A DNA stretch of 64,000 nt from Rhexocercosporidium sp. MPI-PUGE-AT-0058 (GCA_020746875.1 JAGTJL010000001.1:1922001-1986000); one strand, 5' to 3'; numbered from the stretch's first letter, positions 11,261 through 22,998 are shown. Translations and numbers: made by a program. The notes: generated from the letters alone by a model not told the origin.

Positions 11261-12290
11261 ATGGCCCTCAATCGAAATTTCATACTCAACACATCTGCGA
11301 AGATACCAGCAGTCGGCTTTGGAACATGGCAAGCCGCACCGCGAGAAGTTGAACAGGCTGTTGAAGTCGCTCTTCGGACAGGATATCGACACATCGACTG
11401 CGCTGCGATTTACCGCAACGAGCAAGAAGTAGGCAGCGGCATCAAGAAGAGTGGTGTTATTAGAGAGGACATCTTCATTACTGGAAAGCTGTGGAATACC
11501 AAACATAGACCGGAAGACGTGGAGAGTGCTTTAGATAAGACGCTCGCTGACCTGGGTGTCAATTATGTGGATTTGTTCCTAATGCACTGGCCATGGTAAG
11601 ACTCAATCTTCGCATTCCTATCCGATTTACTTCCTATGCTCACAGAAATACAGTGCTTTCAAGCCTGGTGATAAGTTTTTCCCATTGGACAAAGATGGCG
11701 TCTTCCAACTCGACGATGTCGATCCGTCAGTGACTTGGAAGGCGATGGAAGCCCTCATCAAAACCGGAAAGACGCGTGCCATCGGTGTTTCCAACTTCAA
11801 CATCCGCCGCCTAGAGTCGCTCCTGGCCACTGCAACTATTATCCCAGCAGTAAATCAGATCGAAATCCACCCTTACTTGCAGCAACCTGCTCTCTTCTCT
11901 TTCTGCAAGCAATACGGAATTGTCCTCACGGCCTACTCACCTCTGGGAAACAACCAGACAGGGGAGCCCCGAACGGTAGACGATGCGAAAGTTCACGAGG
12001 TAGCGCAGAGGTTGGGAAAAGATCCGGGGCAGTTGCTCGTTAGTTGGGGTGTGCAAAGAGGCCATGTCGTTCTACCGAAGAGTGTCACGCCGTCGAGAAT
12101 AGCGAGCAACTTTCAAGACTTCGTCGTTCCGGAAGAGGAGATGCAAGAACTTTTTGCGCTAGAAAGGCACAAGCGATTCAACTTCCCAGCAAGGTGGGGA
12201 TTCGACATCTTTGATGAGGCAGGAGAGGAGTTTGTAAAGAGGGCGGCTCTGGATGCTGCCGAGGAGAACAAAACAAAGTTCACTGTATAG
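11261..12290 (+). CDS. aldo-keto reductase
   Basis: Two exons (11261-11595 and 11654-12290) give 323 residues, the usual size of an AKR. The start is the ATG at 11261; the codon two positions earlier is GTG. The protein is a cytosolic NADPH-dependent (alpha/beta)8-barrel reductase. Visible are GFGTWQA, the motif [14 protein letters not shown] carrying the catalytic Asp and Tyr, the Lys in ITGKLWN, and the His in FLMHWP. The intron follows MHWP, and its acceptor must be the CAG at 11651-11653 because the CAG seven bases earlier would create a stop. The C-terminal block [13 protein letters not shown] is the cofactor-binding IPKS-type signature. Set head-to-head with the regulator, it may reduce the aldehyde released by the NRPS-like reductase. 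That pairing is inference. Confidence 0.94.
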
Positions 12291-12629
12291 AAAGCCTGAC
12301 AGCCAAGGCAATGAAATTTGTCTTATCCAAGTCAGGTTGTCAAATTGTGCTTATTAACCTTCTGATTTTGTCGAAAAACACAGCCCTGGATGTCGAATGC
12401 TTCAATGGCCAAGGTAAGTAGAGACTTAATTCTTGAGAGACAATCTTATACAGGGTCGGGGACATATTTCAGAGACAAATTCTGTTCCCGCTATCGTTAT
12501 ATTCTAATTTCTCTACCTACCTTTAGTTGCTTTCCCTATTCGTGGTCTTCACATCATCACGCTCTGTTTCAAGTGGTGCGTTCTGAAGTCTGATGCCGAT
12601 CCTTGCTTTTGCCTTGTCCTGGTCTGCAT
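12291..12629. other. intergenic between convergent AKR and OPT genes
   Basis: The stretch is a 339-bp shared 3' flank. No gene or clear structure is seen. Confidence 0.55.
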
Positions 12630-15600
12630 CTACCAACTAGCAGGTCCAAACGTAGTCCCTTCAGGAACCAGTTTACGCATAGCAGTGTACGTAGCATCCT
12701 GTATTTCAACGTCAGTTACATCTCCAATTCTCTCTCACCAACAGAACAAACCACAACTCCTTGCTAAGCTTCTCAGCACCCAAGAAACGACAATAACTCA
12801 CAGCAGTATTATAAACATCCACATTTCCCCACCACTGCGGAACATCCACTCCCGGCAATGTAATAGCGAAGAAAATAATGATCGTAGCAATCACCAGTCC
12901 GGAATCAAGAGCTGCTGCTGTGATGTAGTTGTAGGTGTGCCACCAGCCGGGATACCGCGATCGGATGCCGTAGTTGAAGAGCAGGCCGAAGAAGACCCAG
13001 GTTGAGAAGGAGAGGGGCGTTGCTCTATTGTAAGGTGTGAGATTAGTATTCGGTCTGTTCTCGGGAAGGACGAAGGATAAGGAGGGGATGGGAAGAAGAG
13101 CCGGGGTGAGCAAGGGTGATGGCGATTTGGGGAGAGATAAACGTACGGAGGAAGCCAAGCCATAGCTCCGAGCATTACAGGTGCATTCAGCATTCGTAGT
13201 GGTGTGCGTGGGAAGCACCGCACAATCACATAGAAGAGCACTGGTAGGAGAGCACCGAGGAGCCAATACCACTGGATTGCGTGATAGATACTTCCTGGAC
13301 CGAACATGCGTTGTGGGCCGATGACACCTGTTCAACAGTCAGTATTTCAGCATTCTACTTTGGCTGTGACTAAAAGAGGAGGGAGGGGAGGAAAGAGCGT
13401 ACCCCAGACGATACTGGATGAGAAAAATGTCTTTCCGTTGGGACAGGTGAAATGCGCTGCTTGTTTTCTGCGAGGAGTTAGTCATATCATTGCTAGGATT
13501 GAAGGGGGAAGCAGGGCGAAAGGGAAGGTAAATTTACGGTGAGCAGACACCATCAATGGCACCAAGTGCCCAATTCATAACTGCGATTTGTACGAAGCAC
13601 GCCCAGATTGAAGCGACGATTTGGCAGGAAAAGACGGTCTTGGGTGGGATTTTCATGTAGTGTGCAAGCTGATATCGTTAGCTGAACTGAAAGTTCATCT
13701 AGGAGAAGAGAACGAACTTTAAGATCGCCGCTGTACGTTTGGCTGTTACATGTGTTAATTGGGTTTGTGGGATGTGGAAGTAGGACGTACGCTTGACCGA
13801 GGGTAATGGTGCTGTACACTTTGAAGAGCATGACACCGATCTGATTAAGGTTAGATGTGTTCTTCTCGAGAAGAAGGATGAACGTGCCGGCTTTCCTGGA
13901 ATCATGAAACCAGCCAGGAACGGAGACAGGACATTGAGTGAAAGCATGATGTTTGTCGTGGCGAGAATCATGCAAGTCGGTATCTTGGAGATCAGCTTAA
14001 ACGATTTCTCCGAGAGAACCGGATAGAATAACTCACAATAAAAGCCAACGCAACGATGTTCGAGACGAAGAATCCCCACCCTGATAGACCTCATCAGCTC
14101 AAGTCTTCTGGAACGCCATATCTAGACCTAGAAACCAACTCACAAGGTAACTGAGAATCGAACCCCAACACAGTCGCCAGTCCCAATCCCATCGCAATGA
14201 CAAATAACGCACCATACCACCAATCGGGCGCCTCATCATACTTCTTCATAAGTCGCATATGCAAATCCGGCTCCTGATTCCTCGCAGCGCGAAACCGATA
14301 CCAGATCTCCTTGCCATGAAACATAGCCGTATGCACAATGGCTGCCATCAACGCCGCGAAACTGAGCCCGTAGTTCAGCGCAAATGTCGGCGCGAGAAAC
14401 ATAGGGCTGTATGCTTTATAAGCTGTAAGATTGAATTGGTAGTCATGGGTCAGGATCCGGGAGACATTGTAGGCGGATTGGGTGTTGTCGTAGGTGGAGG
14501 ATGTGGACATGGGGAGGTAGTCGGAGTAGAAGGCCCCGGTGTAGGATATTCCAATAGCGGAGATTATGACGAAAACTATGAGCCCGATTAATGTGTTGAA
14601 GAGAGCGTGGACGGGAGCGAGGAGAGGGTCGAGGAGGTAGGCTGATACGTAGCTATGAGGTTGGGTAGTTAATTATTGGCGTGCTTTGGAGTTGAGAGGG
14701 GTACTCACGTCCAGTCGAATGTGATTGGAATTAAAGAAAGTCCAGTGAAGCCGCCAAATAACTGGTTGAGGACCACGTTATTAGGCTTGATCCCTTGTAT
14801 ACTTGTTAATATTCAAGTTTGCACTTCCACCTCCGGTAATGCCAAAACCTACAAGTCACGAATGCAAAAACCGATAGTCCTTGCCAAAGCACTCCAGGTA
14901 CCCAATACCAAATAAAGGCTCCAATAGTGACATACAAAAAGAATCTATATCTCGAGATTCTCCATCCGTTCGTCTGTGTTGCATCTGGCTTACTCTTGTC
15001 GTGAAGAGCGTAGAAGAGAGATGTGTTTGCGAACTGACCTGGCCACATCATTGCCGAGGGCCTGGTAGGAGAAAGGGGGCGTAAGCGAGCTTCACATCTG
15101 GGGACGAAGGAAAAATGACCTACCAGATTAGGAAGCGGCGGAAGAGACCGGCCAGTGAGATGCCTATCAGCTGACTACTAAGGGTGAATAGAAGTTGGAA
15201 TCCCCAGCCCATATCGATGTTGTAGAGTGCTGTGGTAGGTTAGTGGTGGTTTCTTGAAGGGATTGAGTGAGACCTGCGCTTGGCTGCGAGAGCGAGAAGT
15301 GCATCTGTTGCGTACGCGTAACTAATAGATACACTAAATTACGGTATGCGGTCAGTCTCCATTCAGTTGATGGACTTGAGGCTCCAGATTAGATTGACAT
15401 ACTTTGACATGAGCTGCAGAGAGTGTCAGTAAACAAAACAAGCGTTGGCGAGGGCTTTCTTACAGTGATGACAACATGTTCCTTGATAGTAAACGGTCCG
15501 GTGTTGAAAGTCCACTTCACCCCAAAGGTATGGAAGACCTTCATAGGCACAACACGAGCCCACAGACAGCCAATGGGATATACTAGCCTTCAACCCAATG

Positions 15601-16195
15601 TCAGTTAACATCCAAGACAGCTTCGTTCCACACTTCAAACTTACAACTGCACCACAATAGACGGGAAATTAATCGCCGGGTTCCTACATTCGTCAGCCCA
15701 GACTTATTTTACCCCTACTTTGACCCAGGATACCAACCTCATACTCAGAAACATATTCAACCCACTCCCCAATGTCACAAAAACCATCCCTAGAACCCAC
15801 GCCCTCACCGTATTCGCCACCTCCCCACCATCCGTCGTCCTCACCGCAGCTCTAACCTCCTCATACGGCGAGTCCTCTGCGAACGTAACTTCTACCTTGT
15901 GGATGTTCTCTGCATCGTGGGTTTTAGCCGCTGAGTTCAAAGCGTCGACGGTTGATTGCGGGAGATTAGGATCCCATTGGTGGGATGCTTGGAAGGCGGG
16001 TAGGTCATCTGTTATGGTTGTTGAGGGGGTGGGTGTGTGCTTTTCGGTCGGGATTTTCGAGACTTGACAGACGCGTTTTTCGTTACTGTTGTAGTTCTGG
16101 GTGGAGGTTTGGGACCTGTTGGAGAGGATCTCGATAGGATCGTTGGCGGTAGCGTTTAGGGAAGCTGTCGACCAGGGTGCTCGGAATCGTCGCAT
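12630..16195 (-). CDS. OPT-family oligopeptide transporter
   Basis: This gene of many exons encodes a plasma-membrane proton-coupled oligopeptide transporter of the isp4-like branch. The start is the ATG at 16195 (MRRFRAPW). The last exon, 12698-12630, ends KLVPEGTTFGPASW. A cytosolic N-terminal region contains DSPYEEVRAAVRTTD, the usual OPT entry motif, followed by the first span VRAWVLGMVFVTLGSGLNMF. Later exons carry NPAINFPSIVVQL, YPIGCLWA, DMGWGFQLLFTLSSQLIG, YDEAPDWWYGALF, GPGSIYHAIQWYWLLGA and YNYITAAALDSG, all recognisable OPT blocks in order. The last intron is 12699-12801. Fungal members import tetra- or pentapeptides or metal-peptide complexes. It borders the metabolite cluster but its 843-bp upstream region lacks the cluster octamer, so membership is doubtful. 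Confidence 0.92.
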
Positions 16196-17038
16196 TTTAT
16201 CTGTGTGTCTCAATTGGAGACAATGAAAGGCGATTGAGCTATCGATGAATTCGTTGGATCAGACAGTTTAGGGGAATTGCACACGATAAACATGTCATGA
16301 TGAAGAGCATCGATATCCATCTATATCAGTGGCAATCCCGAGGCTCCATTTCTCCCTATCAGCAGAGTGGGATTGCTTTGAACAAAGTAACGTGGTACTG
16401 CATACCTGCATGTACCAATGGGATAGAAACTTTACAAGGTATGTAGATATAAATGAACCCCGAGATTCGGATAAATTCCAGGAACCTGGCGAGTGCGCAG
16501 GTATTTCTTGATACAGAGTGTACCGAATCAACCAATCGACGGTCTATGTCTCTATTATTCTCCTAGTTGCAATTGCGTCAAACACACTTTCGAGGGAAGC
16601 TTGACCTCGATCATGAAAACCGCCATATACGTAGCAGTATCGTATGGTTGAGAATTAGTAGTAGGAGGTGGCACTTCCTGATAAGCATTCGTGGCTTCAA
16701 AGCTTGATACCCAACCCCCTCATTCCGAAAAGGGGGGAAACGTAAGTAAGCGAGCGAATCAAGGATGCGCATTGCCCTCTCGCCTTGGACGGCGCACCCC
16801 GCATTGCTACGACCTGCCGCAAGAGGCTTCGCTCGGCACATCGTACTGACGACTATCTGGACCCTGGACTTGTGTATCCCACTCTTTGACTTGACATTGA
16901 TTGGGTGTGTGATTTGTTACTTTCGTGGTGTTGGGGTACAGTTGATGACGCTGTCGGTACTGTGAGCTTTAATAGTACGGAGGGACTTTCATAAATGAGA
17001 AGTTAACAGAGACATCTCCTTGCTCAATTGAAGCAACA
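16196..17038. promoter_or_regulatory. bidirectional promoter region of OPT and DUF885 genes
   Basis: This is 843 bp between divergent starts. I see no YCGGAAAY octamer and no gene. A TATA-like TTTATATC (minus sense) lies near 16446-16455, about 250 nt from the OPT start. Confidence 0.5.
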
Positions 17039-18832
17039 ATGCGAGGTAAAATCGAACGAGTCCGAAAGGATCTCGATGCCATTCAGCTTGAAGATTCAAT
17101 CACGGGACTACCTCCAGTGCAAAAGAATGTGGAAAGGAAGAAAGAACAAGAGGCAGAAGAAGACATCCGCCAACGCATAACCCGCATCACCTCCGACCTC
17201 AAAGACCTTCACAAATATCACACCCTCTCGCTCTCCCCCCTCCGCTTTACCCGTCTCCACGAGTACCACACTACCGAACTCAGTCTCCTCCGCACCACAA
17301 ACTTTACTGCCTGCAACAAGCAAGAAAAAGTGGATTACTTGCTTTTGAAGAATTATCTGGAAAAGGGATTGAGACAGCTGCTGTTTGAGAGAGCGAAAGA
17401 TGCTTTGATGGCTCCACTACTGGGGGAATGGGCGGGTGTTTTGGTGGGCCTTTGTGAGGAGAGGATGAATGGGAAAGCTATGGAGGGGGAGAGGGTTGCG
17501 AGGGAGGTTTGGATAGTGGGGAAGGAGATCTCCCAGTTACGAACGAAGGTGCTGAGTAGGAGGTTTGGGGGTTTAAGTGAAGGTGTAAGTGCAGAGGGGA
17601 GTGGGCAGGGGATTGGAAAATCGACAGCGTATCGTGCTGCGAATACGATTGAGAAATTGAGAGGTCATTTAAAAGAATTGTTTGGCTTCTATAAAGGGTA
17701 TGATCCGCTCTTTACGTGGTGGGTGAAGGAGCCGTATGAGAAAGTCGATGAGGCTATGGAGTGTTATGTGAGGGTTATTCGAGAGGTGATCGTTGGTATC
17801 AAACCTGGTGATGGGGATGCAATTGTTGGGGAGCCTATCGGAAAGGCTGGACTCCTGGCTGATTTGAAGGCTGAGATGATTCCGTATAGTCCTGAAGAGG
17901 TGATTGAGATTGGAGAGAAAGAGTATATATGGTGCGAGATGGAAATGAAGAAAGCGGCAAAGGAATTGGGATATGAGGATTGGAAGGATGCACTGGAGTA
18001 TGTCAAGACCCTATATGTGCCTCCTGGTGAACAGACGCAGCTTGTTCGTTTTCTTGCAGAGGAAGCAATTGAATATGTCAAGAAACATGATCTAGTCACT
18101 GTCCCGAGGGTAGCGGAGGAGAGCTGGAGAATGTTCATGATGAGTCCGCAAGACCAGAAAGTCAATCCTTTCTTCCTAGGAGGCGAAGATATCATCGTCT
18201 CGTACCCGGACGACTCGATGGGTTACGAAGAAAAGATGATGAGCATGCGTGGGAACAACATCCATTTCTCACGGTCGACCGTCTTCCACGAGATGATTCC
18301 CGGTCACCACCTCCAATTCCACATGATCGAACGGTATAAAGCGTACCGCCAGATGTTCGACACGGCGTTTTGGATGGAAGGGTGGGCGTTGTACTGGGAG
18401 ATGATACTCTGGGATAAGGAGTTCCCGAAGACGGCGGAGAATAGGATCGGTATGTTGTTCTGGCGGATGCATCGCTGTGCAAGGATTATCTTCTCGGTGA
18501 AATTCCATTTGGGACTTATGAGCCCGCAGGAGTGTGTTGATATGTTGGTTGACATGGTTGGACATGAGAGGGAGAATGCTGAAGGGGAGGTGCGGAGGAG
18601 TTTCAATGGTGATTATACCCCGCTGTATCAGGCGGGGTATATGCTTGGTGCGTTGCAGTTGTATTCGTTGAGGGAGGAGGTCGTTGGTGGGGGTTTCTTG
18701 ACGGAGAAGGAGTTTCATGATAGGGTGTTGAGGGAGAATGAGATGCCGATTGAGATGTTGAGGGTTTTGATTACGGGGCAGGATGTCGAGGAGGATTTTG
18801 AGACGAAGTGGAGGTTTTACGGTGAGCATTAA
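17039..18832 (+). CDS. DUF885 family protein, putative zinc metallopeptidase
   Basis: A single exon encodes 597 residues, the usual size for DUF885 proteins. The metal site can be read directly. HEMIPGHH (417-424) matches the family's HExxPGHH motif, in which His417 and the later His would bind zinc and Glu418 would act as base. MEGWALYWE supplies a third ligand at Glu447. A lysine- and glutamate-rich N-terminal helix lies near residues 30-55. There is no signal peptide or membrane span, so a cytosolic location is likely. DUF885 proteins are assumed to be peptidases by analogy with thermolysin-like folds; substrates in fungi are not established. It diverges from the OPT gene. Both could serve peptide use, but that is only a suggestion. 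Confidence 0.9.
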   Translation: MRGKIERVRKDLDAIQLEDSITGLPPVQKNVERKKEQEAEEDIRQRITRITSDLKDLHKYHTLSLSPLRFTRLHEYHTTELSLLRTTNFTACNKQEKVDYLLLKNYLEKGLRQLLFERAKDALMAPLLGEWAGVLVGLCEERMNGKAMEGERVAREVWIVGKEISQLRTKVLSRRFGGLSEGVSAEGSGQGIGKSTAYRAANTIEKLRGHLKELFGFYKGYDPLFTWWVKEPYEKVDEAMECYVRVIREVIVGIKPGDGDAIVGEPIGKAGLLADLKAEMIPYSPEEVIEIGEKEYIWCEMEMKKAAKELGYEDWKDALEYVKTLYVPPGEQTQLVRFLAEEAIEYVKKHDLVTVPRVAEESWRMFMMSPQDQKVNPFFLGGEDIIVSYPDDSMGYEEKMMSMRGNNIHFSRSTVFHEMIPGHHLQFHMIERYKAYRQMFDTAFWMEGWALYWEMILWDKEFPKTAENRIGMLFWRMHRCARIIFSVKFHLGLMSPQECVDMLVDMVGHERENAEGEVRRSFNGDYTPLYQAGYMLGALQLYSLREEVVGGGFLTEKEFHDRVLRENEMPIEMLRVLITGQDVEEDFETKWRFYGEH

Positions 18833-21800
18833 GGGGATTGGGTGAGAGCAGAATGTGTCCCAGGAATGCAAATTTATCTGCAAACATTTTCTAACCTGGT
18901 GTGCTGTGGATCCTCCAAAGAATGCTAGTCTTTTAAATTTGCAAATGCCATCGTCTTCATACCTTGCCAAACAAACAGGAGTTCAAAACAGTCACGAGAC
19001 CTTGCTTAATGAGGTCGAAAAGGAGTAGAAATATGTTTACTCAAGAATCTACTATCATCACACCCCTTCCCAGAACTTCAAAAAATAACGACAATAAGTA
19101 TCTTAGATCATCATCGAGTGCAGTTGGTGGACAGCATACTTTAAGATGATGTGAAAAGTTAAAGACGCAGTAATATTTGTAATTCAGAGGACTAAAACCC
19201 AAAAGCAAGACTTTCAAGCTCGCATACACGAATCGAATCGGACGAGAGGAAACACCTACTTCAGCTCTGCATGTCTACGATCCGCTTGTCGTAATCGAAG
19301 TAGGACGAACTACCCAATGAAAAGCCGACTTGCATGGATGCATATTTGCTTGTTTCTTGGATGCATAGGCACAAATGCCTTGACAGAAAGACAATGGATA
19401 TCCAATCTAAGAAAGCCATGCCTTGCGTATATCTTACTACACTTAGAGTTACTTTTAGAAGCTTCCTCTAACAATGCATCGACACAGACCTGCGTCTCAC
19501 ATCTTTCAGCCCAATATAGTATGCAGCCAACAGAGTGACAGAGTGACAAAATACATATCAGAAGAACCTACCTATGCAGCCACAGAGACCTTCGCTGCAC
19601 CCCTCACTGTTGGTGTGAGGGTTCTGTGAATTAAAAGACGGTACGAAAACACTTATGTATAGCTAGCACAAAGAATCAATGAAGTTAGCGAATAATATCT
19701 TCATATCAAATCACCTAGCTACTGACAAAAGCTAGGTCCGGCTGGCTCTGCGACATCGCCGTTGAACCATCACTATCACTATCACTAAAGTATCTAGACT
19801 TGGGCTTAAGGTAGACTTGCAGTAGACTTAGATTGATGCACTCTAGGACGGGACGAGCTACTACACATCGGGATCGACAATCTTAGGTTCTTAGTTGGCT
19901 GTAGGGTAGTAGTAAGTGGGGTAGATTGGGCTACTTTTCTCAATTGCCGAGGCTGATTAGGGTTTGAGCTTCCTGAAGTGAGGCTGGAGAGTGGAGAGAG
20001 AGGTCTAAGAGTGGTGGTTGGGTGCTGACCGGCTGGGGTGTCGATAAGGTGAGCTGCTACAGTAGTACATCAAACCCCCAGGATTTGACAACAGGTAATG
20101 CATCTGGATTCAAAAACAAAAAAACAGAAGGAAAGGAAAAGGACTCAATCTGAATAATATCAATAATTGATACCAACCCGTGCTCCAGTTATTTTTTGAG
20201 ACAATTCCCATGCAGCTATGCCCAAAACACCACATCCACTAGAGAATGTGCCGTCCGAAAGGGCTGAAGCTAATGCAGGAGTGCACGCACATCCAGAATT
20301 CCCCGTGACGCTGTCGAGCACCGTTTCGTTCCCTTGACGGTGGGTGTCTGGAAGAGGTAGTTGAGAGGTCGCTCACTCACGACGACATGGGATGAGCGAT
20401 GAGGCGAAACATCGAGTGGGTGTAAGCTGGGCAGCAATCCGCCTGCATCATTTTTGTGTTCGGCGATGTTGAGGAGGGATGATCGAGAAGGAGGAGTAGG
20501 AGTGTAGATAGGTTGCCATTGACCAATTATGCCTTGCAGGGACTATGTGCAGTAGCTAGAGTCTGGACTGCTGCTATGGAAAGAAAAAGCAAGGAGAGAG
20601 GGGACAGATCGAAGTAGACGTATCGGATTTGAGTATTGCTTGCTTTGCCCTACCTTGTACGAGGGATTAGATGTTGGACTGGGTGGAGGATCGCACAAAA
20701 GAAAGACATCCCTTCTGTCCGTCCGTTCTGTCCAGATATCCCTTTTATCCCGCTCTTTTTCTTTTCTTTTCTTTCTTTTCTGTCTTTCTTCCTCTCTCTA
20801 GAGTACATTTCTTCCGCTTCCTCGACCTTCTTCTTCTGCTTCCTCTTCTTCCCCTACCTTCCCTGCTTCTCTTGCTATACTTGAATCATACTTCATCCCA
20901 TCATCAACACTGCTGCATAACATCGTCATCTATCAAAAGTAAAAGACGAGGTTGCACTTCGAAACGGATCCCAGTCCAAAGTCGACCCCCCCACCAAACT
21001 CCCCAACCTCCTGGACCATCTCTATCTCCACTTCACTCCATCTTCTTGCCCGTACAAGTACAAAAACACTCACCGATTACCAAGTCGAGTCCAATACGAA
21101 GTTCAAGATCTATCAATCAATCCCATCACATCACCCTAAGGAGAGCACTTGCCCCTTCTCGTCCAACTCACCTCGTCAAATCCCAATTCAGGATTCCTTC
21201 CGAACCCACGGACCTCGAGCCGTTACTACTAGTTGGACGCATCCAGCCAGCATCCAACCCCAGTCCTGGGCTTTTCTATTCGTCCCGCCCACCAACGGAG
21301 GATCATCCCTGGACCTCGAATTGCGAACCGAACCGTATATCAATGCTGTTATCGCAATGAACTTCATTTGAACTTTTCCCCTTCTCCCGGCCGCATAAAC
21401 ACCAGCAAAGGAGACACTCGTTTCGATCGCCGTCACTGCTGTTTTGTAACGGAGGAATTGAAACCGCAGCATCGACACTTGTTGACTGACGGCACGCGAC
21501 TTCAATTCGACTCGACTGGTACAGGGATTGAAGGAGGACGCAATACACACAGACAATCAAGGAAGCGAGGGCTGTAAGATAGGAGGAGAGGAGGCATTAG
21601 AAGGATCTTTGCGATACCATAGTATCAAGCGACGAACGAAGGAACGAACAGCGCAGAAGGCGAAGGAGGCAAATTGCCAGGCAGGCGAGACAACGCAAGA
21701 CCGAAGGCACAAAGACAGTCACATCTACTATCACATCTCCCGCTGCTCCTTGACGCCTCCAACAAATTCTCCAACATTTTCGATCTAGAATAGGAGTAGA

Positions 21801-21938
21801 CTGCTTCCATCTGCGGCGTTCAATCGACACCCTCTCCAACATCTCCCTCTTTACCCACCAAACTACTTCGAACCCCTCCACAACCACATACCCCACAAAA
21901 CAACGCAATAACACGACACAACACAACAACACAACACC
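18833..21938. other. long intergenic region with pyrimidine-rich leader of the Ras-like gene
   Basis: These 3.1 kb lack a gene I can support. The stretch 18833-20600 has only short ORFs. From about 20740 to 20870 the sequence is almost pure CT (runs of CTTTT and TTCC). C/A-rich leader-like DNA then continues to the ATG at 21939, typical of fungal transcripts with a long 5' leader. Several short upstream ORFs occur, and leader introns are possible. Confidence 0.5.
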
Positions 21939-22784
21939 ATGTCAACTTCCTCAGCGGACTACCCGCACCGCATAACAATCACCATCTGCGGCGACGGTGG
22001 TTGCGGTAAATCCTCCATCACCCTACGCCTCGTCCGCTCACAATGGACGCATGAATACGACCCCACTATCGAAGACTCCTACACTCTGACCCGCAAGGTC
22101 GACGGGCAAACCTACCACCTCTCACTGACCGACACGGCTGGGCAAGAAGAGTATCGCGGGATGTGGGCATCGTCGAACCTCCGCTCCGACGCCTTCCTCC
22201 TCGTCTACGACATCACGAACATGAACTCCCTCGGCGTGCTGCAGGAGTTCAACGATCTGATTGATATCGAGGCTGAGACCAGGATGGATGCGTGGGAGAG
22301 GGATAGGTACACGTCTTCCTCGAGGAAGAAGAAGGGCGCGCTGGATATGAGTGCTGGGCCGGTAAAACCCATCAAGATCGTCGCGGGCAACAAATGCGAT
22401 TTGCAGGAGTCCAGACAGGTATCTGCGCAAGTTGGGTTGGAGTGGGCTCGCAAACACGGATGTGGTTTCATGGAGACCAGTGCAAGGAATACAGTTAATA
22501 TCGAGGAGACTTTCGCGCTCATTATTCGGAGGGTCGTGGAGGCCAGGAGACTGGCGCAGGGCGGTGGTGGTGGTGGGGGGGGCTTGACGGTTGATGTGGG
22601 TACGACGAGGAGGGAGGAGAGTTTGGGGAGTAATGCTGCTCTTGGGGGGACGAGGAGGGCTGTCACTGCGCCGCTGAGTCCGCTGCCTGGTGGGCCGGAG
22701 AAGGCGTTGAGTCTTGAGGGGCAGGAGAAGAGTGAGGCGCGGTGGAGGGTGTTTTTGCGGAAATTCGCGTGTTGGAAACGATGA
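21939..22784 (+). CDS. Ras-family small GTPase, divergent
   Basis: A single exon encodes 281 residues, longer than the usual 190-220 for Ras. All G boxes are visible: P-loop GDGGCGKS near residue 14, the effector loop YDPTIEDSY identical to Ras, DTAGQEEYRG with the catalytic Gln, NKCD, and ETSAR. The two glycines equivalent to Ras Gly12 and Gly13 are kept, so a normal GTPase cycle is expected. Two insertions set it apart: a basic, serine-rich segment (SSSRKKKGALDMS) between helix 3 and the NKCD strand, and a glycine-rich linker of about 60 residues before the C-terminus. The protein ends FACWKR. That has a Cys four from the end but does not fit a normal CaaX box, so prenylation is uncertain. 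The upstream leader is unusually long. Confidence 0.88.
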   Translation: MSTSSADYPHRITITICGDGGCGKSSITLRLVRSQWTHEYDPTIEDSYTLTRKVDGQTYHLSLTDTAGQEEYRGMWASSNLRSDAFLLVYDITNMNSLGVLQEFNDLIDIEAETRMDAWERDRYTSSSRKKKGALDMSAGPVKPIKIVAGNKCDLQESRQVSAQVGLEWARKHGCGFMETSARNTVNIEETFALIIRRVVEARRLAQGGGGGGGGLTVDVGTTRREESLGSNAALGGTRRAVTAPLSPLPGGPEKALSLEGQEKSEARWRVFLRKFACWKR

Positions 22785-22964
22785 TACCCTTTACTTCCGA
22801 ATCGACGAGGAGGACATGAGTCAGCGCGTGTCTGTATGATCTGAGGGATGATGGAGGGACGGATAACTTTTAAAGGGGCATGTATAAATTATGATTAGCA
22901 CTTTGCTGGTTGGCAGACGGGCCATGTGGGAGTAAGGATTTGGATGAATGACTGGGAAGCATGA

Positions 22965-22998
22965 TACGATACGTTACGATACGATACGATATGATATC
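22965..22998. repeat. short (GATAC)n-type simple repeat
   Basis: Imperfect pentamer repeats of ATACG/GATAC type lie 180 bp past the Ras-like stop codon, in the 3' flank. Confidence 0.6.

Noticed and set aside
18269..18970. 233-residue minus-strand ORF opposite the DUF885 gene
   Set aside because: It is a shadow of a well-supported coding frame on the plus strand that contains the HExxPGHH site.
20636..21577. Plus-strand ORFs of 82 to 229 residues upstream of the Ras-like gene
   Set aside because: The Ser/Pro/His-rich composition reflects a pyrimidine-rich leader. The frames overlap each other and have no homology signal.
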